From Pyropia haitanensis (lineage: Eukaryota; Rhodophyta; Bangiophyceae; Bangiales; Bangiaceae): a stretch of 64,000 bases of DNA. The notes beneath the pieces were generated by a model, which searched no databases, was not told the origin of the DNA, and was given only the letters and a program-made list of their open reading frames with translations. How positions within the stretch are numbered: position 1 is the stretch's first letter; the number at the start of each line of letters is the position of its first letter. This document shows, in pieces, positions 1-10,461 of the stretch. Position numbers and translations under genes: made by a program. The stretch covers positions 748,496 to 812,495 of the forward strand of contig SDUX01000002.1 in NCBI GenBank assembly GCA_008729055.1, read 5' to 3'.

Positions 1-2
1 GC

Positions 3-586
3 GGCGGCGGCGGCCGCCCGCCGCGGCTCCCCCGCACGGTCGCCGGGGCGGTGGCGGCCTTCCTGTCCACCCCCGCCACGACGGCGCTGCTGCTGCTGTC
101 GCGGTCGGGCGGGGCGGGCCTCAACCTGACCGCCGCGACGCACGTGCTGCTCGTCGAGCCCGCCCTGTCGCCGGGCGTCGAGGCGCAGGCGGTGGGGCGG
201 GTGCACCGGATTGGCCAGACCGCCCGCACCACCGTCCACCGGTACGTTGTGGCGGGGACGGTGGAGGAGACGATCGTGCGGGTGCTCCATGGGGGGGGGG
301 GGGGGACGCCACCGGCGGTGGTGGCGGCGGTGGTGGCGGTGACGGTGGCGGTGGCGGCAGCGGCGGCGGCGGCGGCGGTGGTGAAGGGGGCGGCGGCGGC
401 AGCAGCGGCGGCGGCGGCGGCGTCAACGTCGTTGAGGTGGCAAACGGTGGCGGGAGGGGTGCCGACGGTGCGGTGGTGGAGGCGCCCGCCGGGCGGGCGG
501 CGCGCGCCGACGGCGGGTGCGCTGCGCCCGCGCGCGAGGCGGTGACGCTGCGGGACATCCACGACCTGTTTTTGAGGGGCCCCTAA
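3..586 (+). CDS. SHPRH-like SNF2 helicase, C-terminal end (5' partial)
   Basis: This is the 3' end of a gene that begins left of the window. The first roughly 80 codons carry SNF2 helicase motifs V and VI: a GGAGLNLT block, then VEPALSP and the arginine-finger segment VGRVHRIGQT. The spacing and wording resemble the helicase C-terminal lobe of SHPRH, a RING-containing DNA-damage ubiquitin ligase and DNA translocase; only the C-terminal lobe is in view, so RAD5-like relatives remain possible. The frame from the left edge runs into 15 G at 291-305 and then gives nonsense up to 545. The frame one base back encodes a Gly-rich linker and a sensible tail, VTLRDIHDLF, ending at TAA 584-586. One more G (or two fewer) in the run would join them. 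Confidence 0.75.
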   Translation, partial: RRRPPAAAPPHGRRGGGGLPVHPRHDGAAAAVAVGRGGPQPDRRDARAARRARPVAGRRGAGGGAGAPDWPDRPHHRPPVRCGGDGGGDDRAGAPWGGGGDATGGGGGGGGGDGGGGGSGGGGGGGEGGGGGSSGGGGGVNVVEVANGGGRGADGAVVEAPAGRAARADGGCAAPAREAVTLRDIHDLFLRGP

Positions 587-877
587 CGCGGACGGGGAAG
601 GGGGGGGGGGGGGGGACGCGGGGGGGAGGAATGCACGCGCCGGCCGACTTGCCGCGGCCGTCGTAGGGGGATGACCGACCGATCATTGGCGGCGCCACGG
701 GCTGTGGGCGCTACCGCGTGCGTGGCAGGCGGTGTCCCAAGGAGGGGCGTGGTGCGTAGGAGCGCCGGCCGGCCAAAGCTGGGTTGGCCCCTCGCTATGG
801 TCGGTCCGTACTGCCCTCCTTGCTCGGCGGTTGCGACGCCGTCCTGCCGCCATGCACGTCCGCTGTTGACGCCCTCC
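587..877. other. intergenic, convergent gene ends
   Basis: This lies between the helicase stop and the presumed end of the minus-strand low-complexity gene. It holds a 14-G run near 601-614 and otherwise no coding signal, RNA gene or clear regulatory motif that I can support. Confidence 0.4.
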
Positions 878-1160
878 TCAACGGCACTCGCCCGGCGACG
901 ACAGCACACACACCACCGTCTCGAGCGCGTCGAGCACCCCCCCGTCGTCGCGGGCCACCCCCCGCCCGCGCCGCCGCCAGCCGCGCGCACACAGCCCCCA
1001 TCGCGTCGGCGGCGGCATCGGCGGCACCGCTGGCCGACCCACTCGGGACGGCGCGCGGCGTCGGCGCTCACCCCCCTGGGCGGCGGCGGCCAGCGCCGCC
1101 CTCCACTTTGCGGCGGCCGCCCCCCCCCCTCCCCCGCCCCCGGCGCCGGCGCCGCCGGCG

Positions 1161-1191
<31 letters not shown>

Positions 1192-1232
1192 GCCCGAGTC
1201 GCCCCGCCCGCGGCGGGGCTCCCCCCCTGGCA

Positions 1233-1295
<63 letters not shown>

Positions 1296-1550
1296 CGCCC
1301 GACCGCCGACGCGGGGGCGTCTCGGCGGCCGCCGCCGCCGCCGCCGCCGTCGGCCCGTCTCGTCGGGCGCGTGGATTGGGGGCGTCGGCCGGCCGTCGCG
1401 GCGGGGCGGGCGGTGGCGGCGGGCGGCCGCGGCGGCGGCCGCCCAGCGCGCGTCCGCGGCGGCGGCGCGCGCGCGCGCGGCGGCGCGCAGCGCCGCCGCC
1501 GCGTGCCACGCACGGCACACCCCGCGGCGGCTGCACCACCGCCGCCGTCG

Positions 1551-1619
<69 letters not shown>

Positions 1620-1759
1620 TTCCCCCGCGGGCGGCAGCCGCCGCCGCAGCGGCGAGGCGGCCGCGGCGGCGGCGGCGGCCGGGAACACGGGGCCGCCGCG
1701 GAGCGCGACCGCCGCGGGTGGAGGGCGCGCCGCGGGCGTCGTCCCCCCCCCCCCCCCGC

Positions 1760-1793
<34 letters not shown>

Positions 1794-1918
1794 CCCCCCT
1801 TCCCCCCACCAGCGGCCGCCGCCGCCACCGCGCACCCGCAGCGCCGGCAGCAGCGCACGTGCGTCGCGCCGCCGACCACACCCGACGGCGCCGCCGACGG
1901 CGCCCAGCCGCGCGGCGT

Positions 1919-1974
<56 letters not shown>

Positions 1975-2336
1975 GCGGAGCGGCGGCGGCTCCCCCCGCC
2001 CGCAACGCGCGCAGCGCCGGCGCCGGGGGGACGAGGGACAGCCGCGGCGGCGGTTTTTTGGGTCGCCGCCGCCCCGGCCGCCGCCGCCGTGCGCGGTGAC
2101 GGCGGCGGCGGCGGCGGCGGCGCGCGGCCGCCGCCCCCGTGGTGGGGGGGCGCGGCGGCGGCCGCCGCCGCCGCCGCCGCCGGCGGTGGGGTGGGACCGC
2201 CCCGCCGCCAGCACCGACCGCCGGGCGGCGCGGGGGGGGGGGAGGGCAGCGCGTCTGGCGACGCCGACGGGCGCGGCGGCGGCGCGTCGGCCGGCGTCGG
2301 CCGGCGGTTGGCCGGCGGCCGCCCGCGACGCGGGCC

Positions 2337-2382
<46 letters not shown>

Positions 2383-2613
2383 GGCCACCGCCGCTGCCGC
2401 CGCGCCGCCGCCGCGGGGCGGCACGCCGCCCGCCGCGACGCGCGGCAGCAGCGGGGACAGCAGCGCCCGCGGCGCGTCGCGCGCAACCGTGTCGCGACCC
2501 GCTGGTAGGAGCGCACCCGCGGCGGGAGCGTCATGGCCAGCACGCACGTCACCCACACGGACGCCACGGTGCGCGGCGGGGCGGGGGGGGGGGGGGGCAC
2601 CCCGCCCCCACCC

Positions 2614-2652
<39 letters not shown>

Positions 2653-2985
2653 ACGTCTGTGCCGCCGCCGCCCGCGCCCGCCGCGGCCGGGCCGGCTGCA
2701 CCTCCCCCCTCCCCCCCCCCCCCCCCCCCCCCCGCCGGCACCCCCACGGCCTGCCCCGCCGCGTCCGCCGGCAGTGCCGGCAGGTCCCGCAGGTACAGCA
2801 GCCGCGGCCGGCCGCCCGCGGCGGCGTCCGCCACCGGCGGGGGCGCCTCCACCGCCCGCTCCGCGGCCTCGTGGGAGAGGATGGAGCCGACGGCGGTGGC
2901 GGCGTGGAGGCCATTGCGCAGCGCGTCTGAGCGCGCCTGCAGCACCTCAAACGGCTCCTCCTCGGGGGGGGAGGGGACGGCGAGG
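878..2985 (-). CDS. possible low-complexity protein gene, unknown function, frame-broken
   Basis: No family is recognised. Two stretches on the minus strand look like real protein rather than repeat. One is an apparent N-terminal part near 2985-2740 (EEPFEVLQARSDALRNG, then ILSHEAAERAVEAPPP). The other is a C-terminal part ending at 878 (KWRAALAAAAQG; DALETVVCVLSSPGECR and stop). They lie in different frames, separated by Gly/Ala/Pro arrays with C and G runs up to 32 bases. No ATG opens the N-terminal part. A pyrimidine tract followed by CAG near 3030 (minus strand) could be a splice acceptor, so an upstream exon may be missing. Treat boundaries as approximate; the whole could also be noncoding repeat. 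Confidence 0.3.
1154..2400. repeat. dense GC-only simple-repeat block
   Basis: This stretch is almost entirely trinucleotide arrays and homopolymers: C26 at 1166-1191, a GGC array at about 1554-1618, C15 at 1743-1757, C32 at 1761-1792, a GCC array at about 1919-1973 and another GGC array at about 2337-2381. All six reading frames stay open here for that reason, so open length alone says nothing about coding. Confidence 0.9.
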
Positions 2986-3174
2986 GGGGGGGGGGGGGGC
3001 AGGGGGGGGGGCGCACACCCCCGCTGCGGGGGGGGGGAAGACGACGGATGAGATCGTGCGTCCTACAAAGAGTGGATGTTGACGGTACGGGCAGGTGCAT
3101 GGAATCGCCGTCTGGACCAATGAATCCACACCTGCGCGTCCGAGCCACATCCACTTTTTAGCGGAAGCACCGCA

Positions 3175-3236
3175 AGGGCGGACCGCCCACTGGGTGCGCG
3201 GCGCGCAACGATAGGGCGGACCGCCCACTGGGTGCG
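3175..3236 (+). repeat. two direct copies of a 24-bp motif with a perfect palindrome
   Basis: A 24-bp motif occurs at 3175-3198 and again at 3213-3236, 38 bp apart. Each contains the perfect inverted repeat GGGCGGACCGCCC. It lies about 400 bp upstream of the COG7 start, between two divergent genes, so a protein-binding regulatory role is plausible but inferred only from position and symmetry. Confidence 0.5.
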
Positions 3237-3618
3237 AGGGGCGCCAGCTCCGCGGCGGGATTTGCCGCCACCGGCAGGTTTCAGTGCGCGTACGCTTTTT
3301 CCCCCCAAAGTTGACCAGGCCAAATGCCACGTGTGCGCGATTTTCGTACCCGACGGCAGCCCACTGCAAGCCAGAGCCGTGGGCGCCTGGCTCGTGGTGC
3401 CATGGACGGATCGGTGGCAGTCGGCATCGGATGCCGGCCGGCGGTCTGTCTGGCCGCCTCCTCCTCCGCCTCTCCCTGCTCCTCCTCCTCCTCCTCTCCC
3501 TGCTCCTCTTCCTGTCCCCTTTCCGCGTTTGTGTGGTGTCGCCCCTTTCTAGCCGCCCTTTTCTAACCATCGACGCGGTGCGGGGGGCGCCTTGCCTCCG
3601 CCGCCGGTGGCGGTCGCG

Positions 3619-6174
3619 ATGGCGGCCGGGCGCCCCCCCCCCGGGCGCCCCCCCCCCCCCCCCAACCCGCCCCCCCGCCTCGACGCGTCGGCCTTTGCGC
3701 GGCCCGCCTTTAGCGCCGTCGCGTGGCTCAACGAGGCGTTGCCCTCCCCCCCCACCGCCACGCCCGCCACCACCGCCCGCCTCGGCGCCGCCCTCGCCGA
3801 CGCCGCCGCGACGGCGCACGCGCAGCTGGAAGCGGCCCTCGCCGACGGCGTCGCCGCCGTCCCCGCCGCGGTGCGCTCCACCGAGGTTGTCCGCCGCCGC
3901 GGCACCGCCCTCCGCTCGTCCGTCGCGGGCGTCACGCGGCGTGTCGCGGGCGTCGAGGCGGGCGTCGCGTCGTCGGTGGCGGCCATCGCCGCCGCGGACG
4001 GCGTCGTCCGCCGCGTCGAGGCGGCGCGGGCCCTCCTCCGCGCCGCGGCGGACGCGGAGCGCCTGTCCGCGCGCGCCGACACGCTGCTCGCCGCGGCAGC
4101 CGCCGCCGGTGCCGCCGACGGCGCGCTGCCGGCGGCGGCCGACGCGCTCGCCGCGCTGCGCGAGGCGCTCGCGCCGCTGGGGGGGGTGCCGGAGCTCGCC
4201 GCCGGTCGCGCCGCGCTCGCCGCGGCGGACGGGCGGCTCGACGCGGCGGCGGCGCCGCGGGTGGCGGCCGCCGTCGCCGCGCGTGACGCGGGGGGGCTCG
4301 CCGCCGTGCGGGCGGTGTTTGTGCGCGCGCGCCGGCCCGACGCGTTTTGCAAGTACTATGTGGGCGCCTCCGCGACGGCGCTGCGGCGGCTGTGGGCCGA
4401 CACGTGGGCGGCGCCGCTGCCGGGCAAGGGCGGGGACGACGCCGATGCCGCTGATGCCGTTGGGGGGGGCGCCCGCGCGGCTACGCCGGACGCCGCCGCG
4501 GGTGGCGTGGGCGCCACGGAGGGGGGGGCGGCAGCGGAGGCGGCGGCGGCGGCGGGGAGCGCCGACGCTGCCGCCGACGGCGACGGCGGCGGTGCTGGCG
4601 GCGGCCGCGGCGGCACCCCCCCCCCGCGGCGGGTGGCGGACCTGACCACCCCCGACGGGGTGGTGCGGCTGGGCGCGTTTTACGACGCCCTCACCGCCGC
4701 GCTCGCCGCCGAGGCGGCCTGGCTCGCCGCCGCCCTCCCCGACATTGCCGGCACGCTGCTGCCGCGGGCGGTGGCGGCGGCGCTGGCCGCGCTCGGCGAG
4801 CCGGCGCTCGTCTCGTCCGCGGCGGTGGAGCGCGCGGCGGTGGAGCGCCGCGGCGACGGCGCGGCCGCGGCGGCGGCCGCCGCGGCCGCCGTCGACGCGC
4901 TCTACGCGTGCGCGGGGCTGTCGCAGGCGTTTGCGGGCCGGCTGGCGCGGCTGCTGCTGCAGTCGGCGGGCGGGCATCGTGACCTGGACCTGCCGTCGTG
5001 CCGGGTGGAGGTGTGGAACCGGGCGGCGGAGGAGGGGGGGCTCGCTGAGCTCGAGGGCGTCGCGGCGGCCGCCGCGGCGGACGCGGCCGCGGCGGCAGCC
5101 GCGTCAGCGGGGGCGGCAGACGGGGGGGCGGCCACAACAGACGCGGCCGTCCCCGCCGACGCCACGGGGAATGGGGTCGCGGCGGCGGCGGCGCAGCCGG
5201 GTGGCGGCGCTTCCCCCCCCCCACCGGCCGCCCCGCACGCCGTCGACTATGTCGCGGTAGAGTGTGCGCTGACGGCGGCGCTGTGGCCGTCGGAGCTGCT
5301 GCTCGACGCGGGCGCCGCCGTCGAGGCCGCCGCCGCGCGGTCGGGCGCGTCGGCGACGGCGGCGGCGGCCGCTGCCGCTGCGGACGCGTCGTCGGCCACC
5401 ACCGGCGGCGCCGGCGACGTGGCGCGGGCGGTGGAGATGGCGGGCGCGCCGCTGCTGGCCGCCGCCGCCGCCGCGGCGGACCGGATGCGCGACGTCGGCC
5501 GCGGCGCGGGCTACGGCGGCTGGCGCGCGACGGCGGGGGTGCTGGCGGCGGTGGCGAGCCGCCGTTTTGCGACGGCCAGCCACGGCGCGGCCGGCGCAGC
5601 GGCGGGCGCCCCAGACGCGGCGGCGGCGGCGGCGGCGGCGGCAGGGGGCGTCGGCGCCGCCGCCGCGGCTGGCTGGCCCGCCCTCTCCGCCGCCCTCCGC
5701 CTCCTCCGCGCGCTGTCGTCGCTGGCGCGTGAGTGGGACGACCTCGCCGCCGCGACCGCCGCGGCGCACGTCACCACCGCGGCGCCGCTGCTGCAGCGCG
5801 CGGCCGCGGCGGCCGACGCGTCGGCGGCGGTCAAGGCGGTGGTGTACGCGGCGGCGCCGTGCGCCGCCGACGGGGCGGTGCTGTGGGCGCTGGTCATCGC
5901 GCCGGGCCGGCGGAGGCGGCTCGTCGACGACCTGTCCGCCGCGCCCGCCGCGGCGGCCGACGTCGCGGCGGGCGACTGGGCGCCGGCGCTGCGGCTGATC
6001 CAGCACCGCGTCTACGACGCGATGATGGCGGGCGTGCGGCCGCGGCTCGACGCGCTGCCGGCCATGGCCGTGTGGCGCGCGGCGGGGGGGGATGCCGACG
6101 CGGACGGTGGGGTGGGAGGTGTCGGCGGTGGTGCCGGCGGCGGCGGCGGGGAGGGCGGCGGCGGCGGCGGGGAG

Positions 6175-6209
<35 letters not shown>

Positions 6210-6815
6210 GGGGGGGGGGGAGGTGCCACGGGTGCGGACGCGCACGCCGACGGCGGCGACGGCGGCGACGGCGGCGACGGCGGCGGCGGCTTTTCCCACT
6301 CGCCGCTCGCGTACGCGACGGAGGTGGCGGAGCACCTGATGACGCTGCCGCAGCAGCTGGAGCCGTGGGTGCCCGACGCGCCCGACACCCCGTACGCCGT
6401 CCCGTGGGCGGTGGCGGTGCCGGCGGGCGGCGGCGCCGCTGGCTTGACCCCCGCGCCCGCCGCCGACGACGACGGCGGCAGCTGGGCGGCGCGGTGGATG
6501 GCCGCCGTCGCGGGCGGCACGATGGCCCTCTACGTCGAGCGGCTGTGCGGCATCCCGCGGCTGACGCCGGGGGGGGCGGCGCAGCTCGCGACGGACGTGG
6601 AGTACGTCATGACGGTGTCGGCCGCGCTGGGCGTGCCGGCGGTGCCGGCGCTCGCGCTCGCGCGGCGGCTGCTCGAGGTGGACCCGGCCGCCGACGCGAT
6701 CCGGGCGGCGGTGGAGGCGCCGGGGGGGGGGGGGGGGGGGGAGCTTGTCGAACAGGAGCGAAAGAAGCTGGGGCGCCGCGTCGCGGCCGTCCGTGGGTTG
6801 CACGTTGACCTTTGA
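3619..6815 (+). CDS. COG7: conserved oligomeric Golgi complex subunit 7 (COG7)
   Basis: COG7 belongs to lobe B of the COG tether, which captures recycling vesicles at Golgi cisternae. The N-terminus has the family's DASAF...AVAWLNEAL segment, then long Ala-rich helices matching the COG7 coiled region (TEVVRRRGTALRSSV; RPDAFCKYYVG). The C-terminus (LMTLPQQLEPWVPD; QLATDVEYVMTVSAALG) matches the family end. The start is taken as ATG 3619. The frame breaks at 13 G (6208-6220), after which the correct tail continues one base back to TGA 6815. With one extra G the gene encodes about 1,065 residues, longer than animal COG7 because of Ala/Gly inserts. No intron is evident. The minus-strand reading of the same span is repeat noise. 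Confidence 0.82.
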
Positions 6816-7188
6816 GACGGAGGGGCGGGAGCGGGAACCGGATGAGGGGAGGGGGGGGGCTGACTGGAGGGCGCGGGCGGAAGGGGCCAGTTGCCAACAG
6901 AGTTTTTGGGTCTGCTAAACACCCGTACGTGAACTGGCACCCACTCCCATCGTAGGCCGTGGGCCGGCCACGCCCGACTGGCGTCACGGAGGCTATCACG
7001 ACCTGCTGCCGCGGGCGCGGCCTCCGCGGTTGCTCCCTCGAAACATCACGTCCGGCGTCACCGCGCCGCAGAGCCACGTCGCCAGAAAGGGACAAGCGGA
7101 GCAACACAAGAGCACAAGAGACAGGCGCCCACCCCGCCGGCACATTTACGGCCCCCCTTGGCTCCCCGGTCCGCCGCCGCGCGCGCAC
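6816..7188. other. intergenic between convergent COG7 and enolase-like gene
   Basis: Noncoding as far as I can see. It contains a G9 run near 6850 and moderate-complexity sequence that should hold the 3' ends of both flanking transcripts. No RNA gene recognised. Confidence 0.5.
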
Positions 7189-7251
7189 TCACACGTTCAT
7201 GGAGCACGCTCATACGTTTATGGAGCGCGCTCACACGTTCATGGAGCGCGC
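7189..7251. repeat. 21-bp tandem repeat, three copies, overlapping a stop codon
   Basis: Three units lie at 7189-7209, 7210-7230 and 7231-7251, differing at three positions. Read on the minus strand, the first unit supplies the last codons and stop of the enolase-like gene (RSMNV then TGA). The next two units repeat almost the same ending in frame, giving three successive in-frame stops. Confidence 0.9.
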
Positions 7252-8610
7252 CCGCGCGAGCGGCTGCAGCAGCCACGGGTCGCGCCAGTACTCGCCCGCG
7301 TAGTTGGCACGGTCGCCCAGGTCCTCCTCGATCCGCAGCAGCTGGTTGTACTTGGCGACGCGCTCCCCCCGGGCAGGCGCCCCCGCCTTGAGCTGCCCCG
7401 TGCCGAGGCCGACCGCAAAGTCGGCGAGGAAGGTGTCGGCGGTCTCGCCCGAGCGGCCCGCGACGACCACCCCAAAGCCGGCGTTGCGCGCCTGGTTGTT
7501 CAGCTCAATGGCCGCCGACACGGTCGGCGCGCGGCCGAGCTCCAGGCACAGCCCGTTGACTGCGTCCTGCTGGATGGCCTCCTCCACCTTTTCCGCGTTG
7601 GAGACGAGCAGGTCGTCGCCCACAATCTGCACCATCTCGCCGAGCGCGCCGACGAGCGCGGCGTGGCCCTCCCAGTCGCCCTTGTAAAACGGGTCCTCAA
7701 ACGAGACGACGCCAAACTCGGCGGCCAGCTGCTTGTACAGCGTGGACAGCTCCTCGGTCGTCTTGACGCCGTCGCCGGTGCCCGTGTTGCGCTTGCTCTT
7801 CCGCAGGAACCGGTCCAGGTTGTAGCCGCCATCGTCGGTGCGGCGAAACAGGTCCGACGCGCCCGCGTCGACGGCCAGCTGCACCACGTCCGTCGAGTGG
7901 CCCGCCGCGGTGATGGCCTCTTGCAGGAGCGCGAGCCCCTCAGACGCTTTGGACAGCCCCGGCGGGGAGAGGCCGCCCTCGTCGCCCACCGTCGTCGCCG
8001 CGGCGCCGTACTTCTCCGTCACCAGCACCTTGAGCTTGGCGTACACCTCGGCGCCCATGCGGAGCGCCTCGGCGTACGACTCGGCGCCGGTGGGCAGCAC
8101 GAGGAGCTCCCGGAAGGGCATGCCACCCAGGCCGAGGCCGCCCTGGATCATTGCAAACGCCGGGCACGGGAGGAGCATCGTCGGGTTGCCCGCGAGCGCG
8201 TTGATGTGCTTGTACAGCGGGATGCCCTTCTTGGCCGCCCCCGCCCGGCACACCGCCATCGACACGCCGAGGAGGGCGTTGGTGCCGAGCGGCCGGCGGC
8301 CCGGCTGCCCCCCATCGTCAGCGTCGGCGTCGGCCATCGCCTGGTCAATCCCCTCTTGGTCGGTCGGGTCCATCCCGACGACCGCGTCCGACAGCTCCAG
8401 GTTCACCCGCTCCACCGCCGACGCGACGCCGCGGCCGCCATACTTGTCCTCATCCCCGTCCCGGCGGGTGCCGTCGGCCGTCTCGGCGCGGAAGCCGCAC
8501 GGGACGGCGGCGGTGAAGTCGCCGTCCGCCGTCGAGACCGTCACCTCCAGCGTCGGGTCGCCGCGGGCGTCCAAGATCTGCCGCGCGTGCAGCTCTTGGA
8601 TGCGCGACAT
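7231..8610 (-). CDS. enolase-superfamily protein, probably non-catalytic as enolase
   Basis: A full-length (459 aa) intronless enolase homologue. It opens with HARQILDARGDPTLEV and ends with the conserved KYNQLLRIEE region. Magnesium ligands are kept (D248, E305, D332), as are the acid residues corresponding to yeast E168 and E211 and the lysine K408 (yeast K396). Four elements of the enolase active site are changed: the mobile loop PSGASTG is PCGFRAE (37-43), the His159 segment is GGLGLGG, the general-base lysine (yeast K345) is Glu357, and His373 is Gly385 in VAGRSGET. By known enolase chemistry this should not dehydrate 2-phosphoglycerate; a different reaction or a structural role is inferred. 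The ATG at 8610 is chosen because family similarity begins directly after it. Confidence 0.9.
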   Translation of the reverse strand: MSRIQELHARQILDARGDPTLEVTVSTADGDFTAAVPCGFRAETADGTRRDGDEDKYGGRGVASAVERVNLELSDAVVGMDPTDQEGIDQAMADADADDGGQPGRRPLGTNALLGVSMAVCRAGAAKKGIPLYKHINALAGNPTMLLPCPAFAMIQGGLGLGGMPFRELLVLPTGAESYAEALRMGAEVYAKLKVLVTEKYGAAATTVGDEGGLSPPGLSKASEGLALLQEAITAAGHSTDVVQLAVDAGASDLFRRTDDGGYNLDRFLRKSKRNTGTGDGVKTTEELSTLYKQLAAEFGVVSFEDPFYKGDWEGHAALVGALGEMVQIVGDDLLVSNAEKVEEAIQQDAVNGLCLELGRAPTVSAAIELNNQARNAGFGVVVAGRSGETADTFLADFAVGLGTGQLKAGAPARGERVAKYNQLLRIEEDLGDRANYAGEYWRDPWLLQPLARARSMNV

Positions 8611-8826
8611 GGTGCCGCCGCCGCCGCCGCCACCGCAAGCGCGCGGATGGGGGGCGCACCTCTGGCAAGGGAAGAGGGTGGAAAGGAGCGGAGGAGGGGG
8701 GGGGGAGGGGGGGGAGGATGAGTCCAAGGAAGCAAAGAAAACAACTGGGGACGAGGCAGAGGTGGCAAGAGGGGAAAGAAGGGGAGGGGAGGCAGAGGGG
8801 GGAGGGAGAAAGCCGCCGGGACCGCC

Positions 8827-10461
8827 CTACCGACGGCGATAGACCGTGCGCCTAGACGCCGGCCACACCGCGCCGCCCGCGGCCGCGCGTATACGCGGGT
8901 GGACCCACCGCCGCGGGTGCGGGCCGGGCAGGGGAGAACCGCCCGCGGCGGGCGCCGACCGCGGCGGGCGGGACGAGCCCGACGCCCGAGCGCGCGGGGG
9001 GGCCGCCGGGAACGAGCCGCGGCCGCCGCCACCGACACCCCCAGCAGCGACGCGGCGCTCCCGACGCGGCGCTCCCGACGCGGCGACGCCACGGCCGCTG
9101 CCCGCGCTGCTCGCCGCGGCCGGGCACTTGACGCACCCACACCGACCGCGGTGCGGGCACGGCGGGCACCGCGCGGCGGTCGCGGCGGCCAGGCGGCTCG
9201 ACTCCCCCGCGGCGGCCTCTCCCCCCCACAGCCGCCCGCCCCACACCCGCGGGCCGACTCGTGGCGTGCTCGGGAGAACCGGCTCCGCCGGGAGGGGGCA
9301 GCGGGACCGCCCGCTGCTGACAGCTCTGGGCGCGGGAAGTAGCTGAAAGCACGTGTGGGAAAATTCCCGAGCCTTTTGATAGCTTTCCGCAGACTTTCCA
9401 CTGGACTTGGCCTCCGCGTGCAGCGTCGCACGACCCCGCCGGCGATCGGTCGCCCGGCGTCCCTCCCCCTTCTCCGCGTCCCCCACCTCCCCCCGCTCCC
9501 GCGCGGCCGCCGCCGTGACAGGCGTGCCAGCGCGGGCGCCCGCCACCCCCTCTGCCGCCGCCGCCGCCGCCACTGCGTCGGCACCGACGGCGAGCGCGTC
9601 GCCGCCGCGTCGAGCTGTCCCCGCGGCCGGCCTCCCCGCGGCGTGCCGCCCGCCGCGCCGCGGCCGCCGCCGCGCCGCGTCCGAGGCGGCCGCCCGCGGC
9701 GGTGGCGGTGGGACGCGGCGGCCAGCGGCGGGCGGTGGCCGCGGCGGTGGCGCCGCCCGCCGCGCGACGCGCGGCCGCCGCGCGTGGGCGGCCGGCGGCG
9801 GCGGCGGCCGCCGTGGCGCGCCGCCGGCCACGTTGGCCGCGGCGGGGTCACCACCCCGGGGGAGTGCCGCGGATGCTCCCTCTCTGCCGCGGTCATCCCT
9901 GCACGGCGTCGCTGCCGCCGGTCTGGCGGCGGCGCGCCTGGTTGCCGTTGGTGGTGGGCAACGGTGCCGGCGAGGGGAGCGGCGGACGCCTCTGCTGCTG
10001 CTGGTTCTGTCGCCGCCGCCGCTGCCGCCGCTGCCGCCACCGCCGCCGTCGTCGCCGGCCGACGACGCGGGCGCCACCGTGTGCGCCCGCCACGGCGGCC
10101 GCACCGGACGCGGCGCCGCCTGCCGCTGCTGCTCGCCGCCGCGGTCGCCCCCCCCCCCCCCGCCCACCGCCCGTGGCGGCGCCCGGCTGCCGCTGCTTCC
10201 CGCGCCGCGGCGGTCCGGCCGTGGCCGCGGCGGCTCGGCGTGGGCGGACCTGGCCAAGCGGGAGAGGGGGGGACGCCCAGACGGTGGGCGGCGCCGACCC
10301 GCGCGGGTTGCCGCAGGCGCCTCCCCGCGAGGGGTGTCCGTGCACCCCCAGCCCCGTTTGCACCCGCCAGGGATGCGCGGCGACGATGGGGAGCGCCACA
10401 AAAAGGGGCAGGCGATCCGGGGAGTGACGGCGGGCGGCGTGGCGGCCGCCGCGGCGAGCAC
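8827..10461 (-). CDS. hypothetical protein, doubtful
   Basis: An open frame of 544 codons on the minus strand with no recognised domain. In the part around 9400-9620 the first codon positions are purine-rich, as in real genes here, and the translation is balanced (DALAVGADAVAAAAAAEG; ERGEVGDAEKGEG). Elsewhere it is Arg/Pro/Gly-rich and may be noise. A Cys cluster (CPPCPHRGRCGCVKC) lies near 9110-9160. The plus strand is also open over much of the region, which lowers confidence. It ends about 215 bp upstream of the enolase-like start, so this region must also hold that gene's promoter. Confidence 0.3.
   Translation of the reverse strand: MLAAAAATPPAVTPRIACPFLWRSPSSPRIPGGCKRGWGCTDTPRGEAPAATRAGRRRPPSGRPPLSRLARSAHAEPPRPRPDRRGAGSSGSRAPPRAVGGGGGGDRGGEQQRQAAPRPVRPPWRAHTVAPASSAGDDGGGGGSGGSGGGDRTSSSRGVRRSPRRHRCPPPTATRRAAARPAAATPCRDDRGREGASAALPRGGDPAAANVAGGAPRRPPPPPAAHARRPRVARRAAPPPRPPPAAGRRVPPPPPRAAASDAARRRPRRGGRHAAGRPAAGTARRGGDALAVGADAVAAAAAAEGVAGARAGTPVTAAAARERGEVGDAEKGEGRRATDRRRGRATLHAEAKSSGKSAESYQKAREFSHTCFQLLPAPRAVSSGRSRCPLPAEPVLPSTPRVGPRVWGGRLWGGEAAAGESSRLAAATAARCPPCPHRGRCGCVKCPAAASSAGSGRGVAASGAPRRERRVAAGGVGGGGRGSFPAAPPRARASGSSRPPRSAPAAGGSPLPGPHPRRWVHPRIRAAAGGAVWPASRRTVYRRR

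Noticed and set aside
671..3082. Very long open frames on both strands (up to about 800 codons)
   Set aside because: They are products of GGC/GCC arrays and homopolymers that contain no stop in any frame; residues are almost only Gly, Ala, Pro and Arg.
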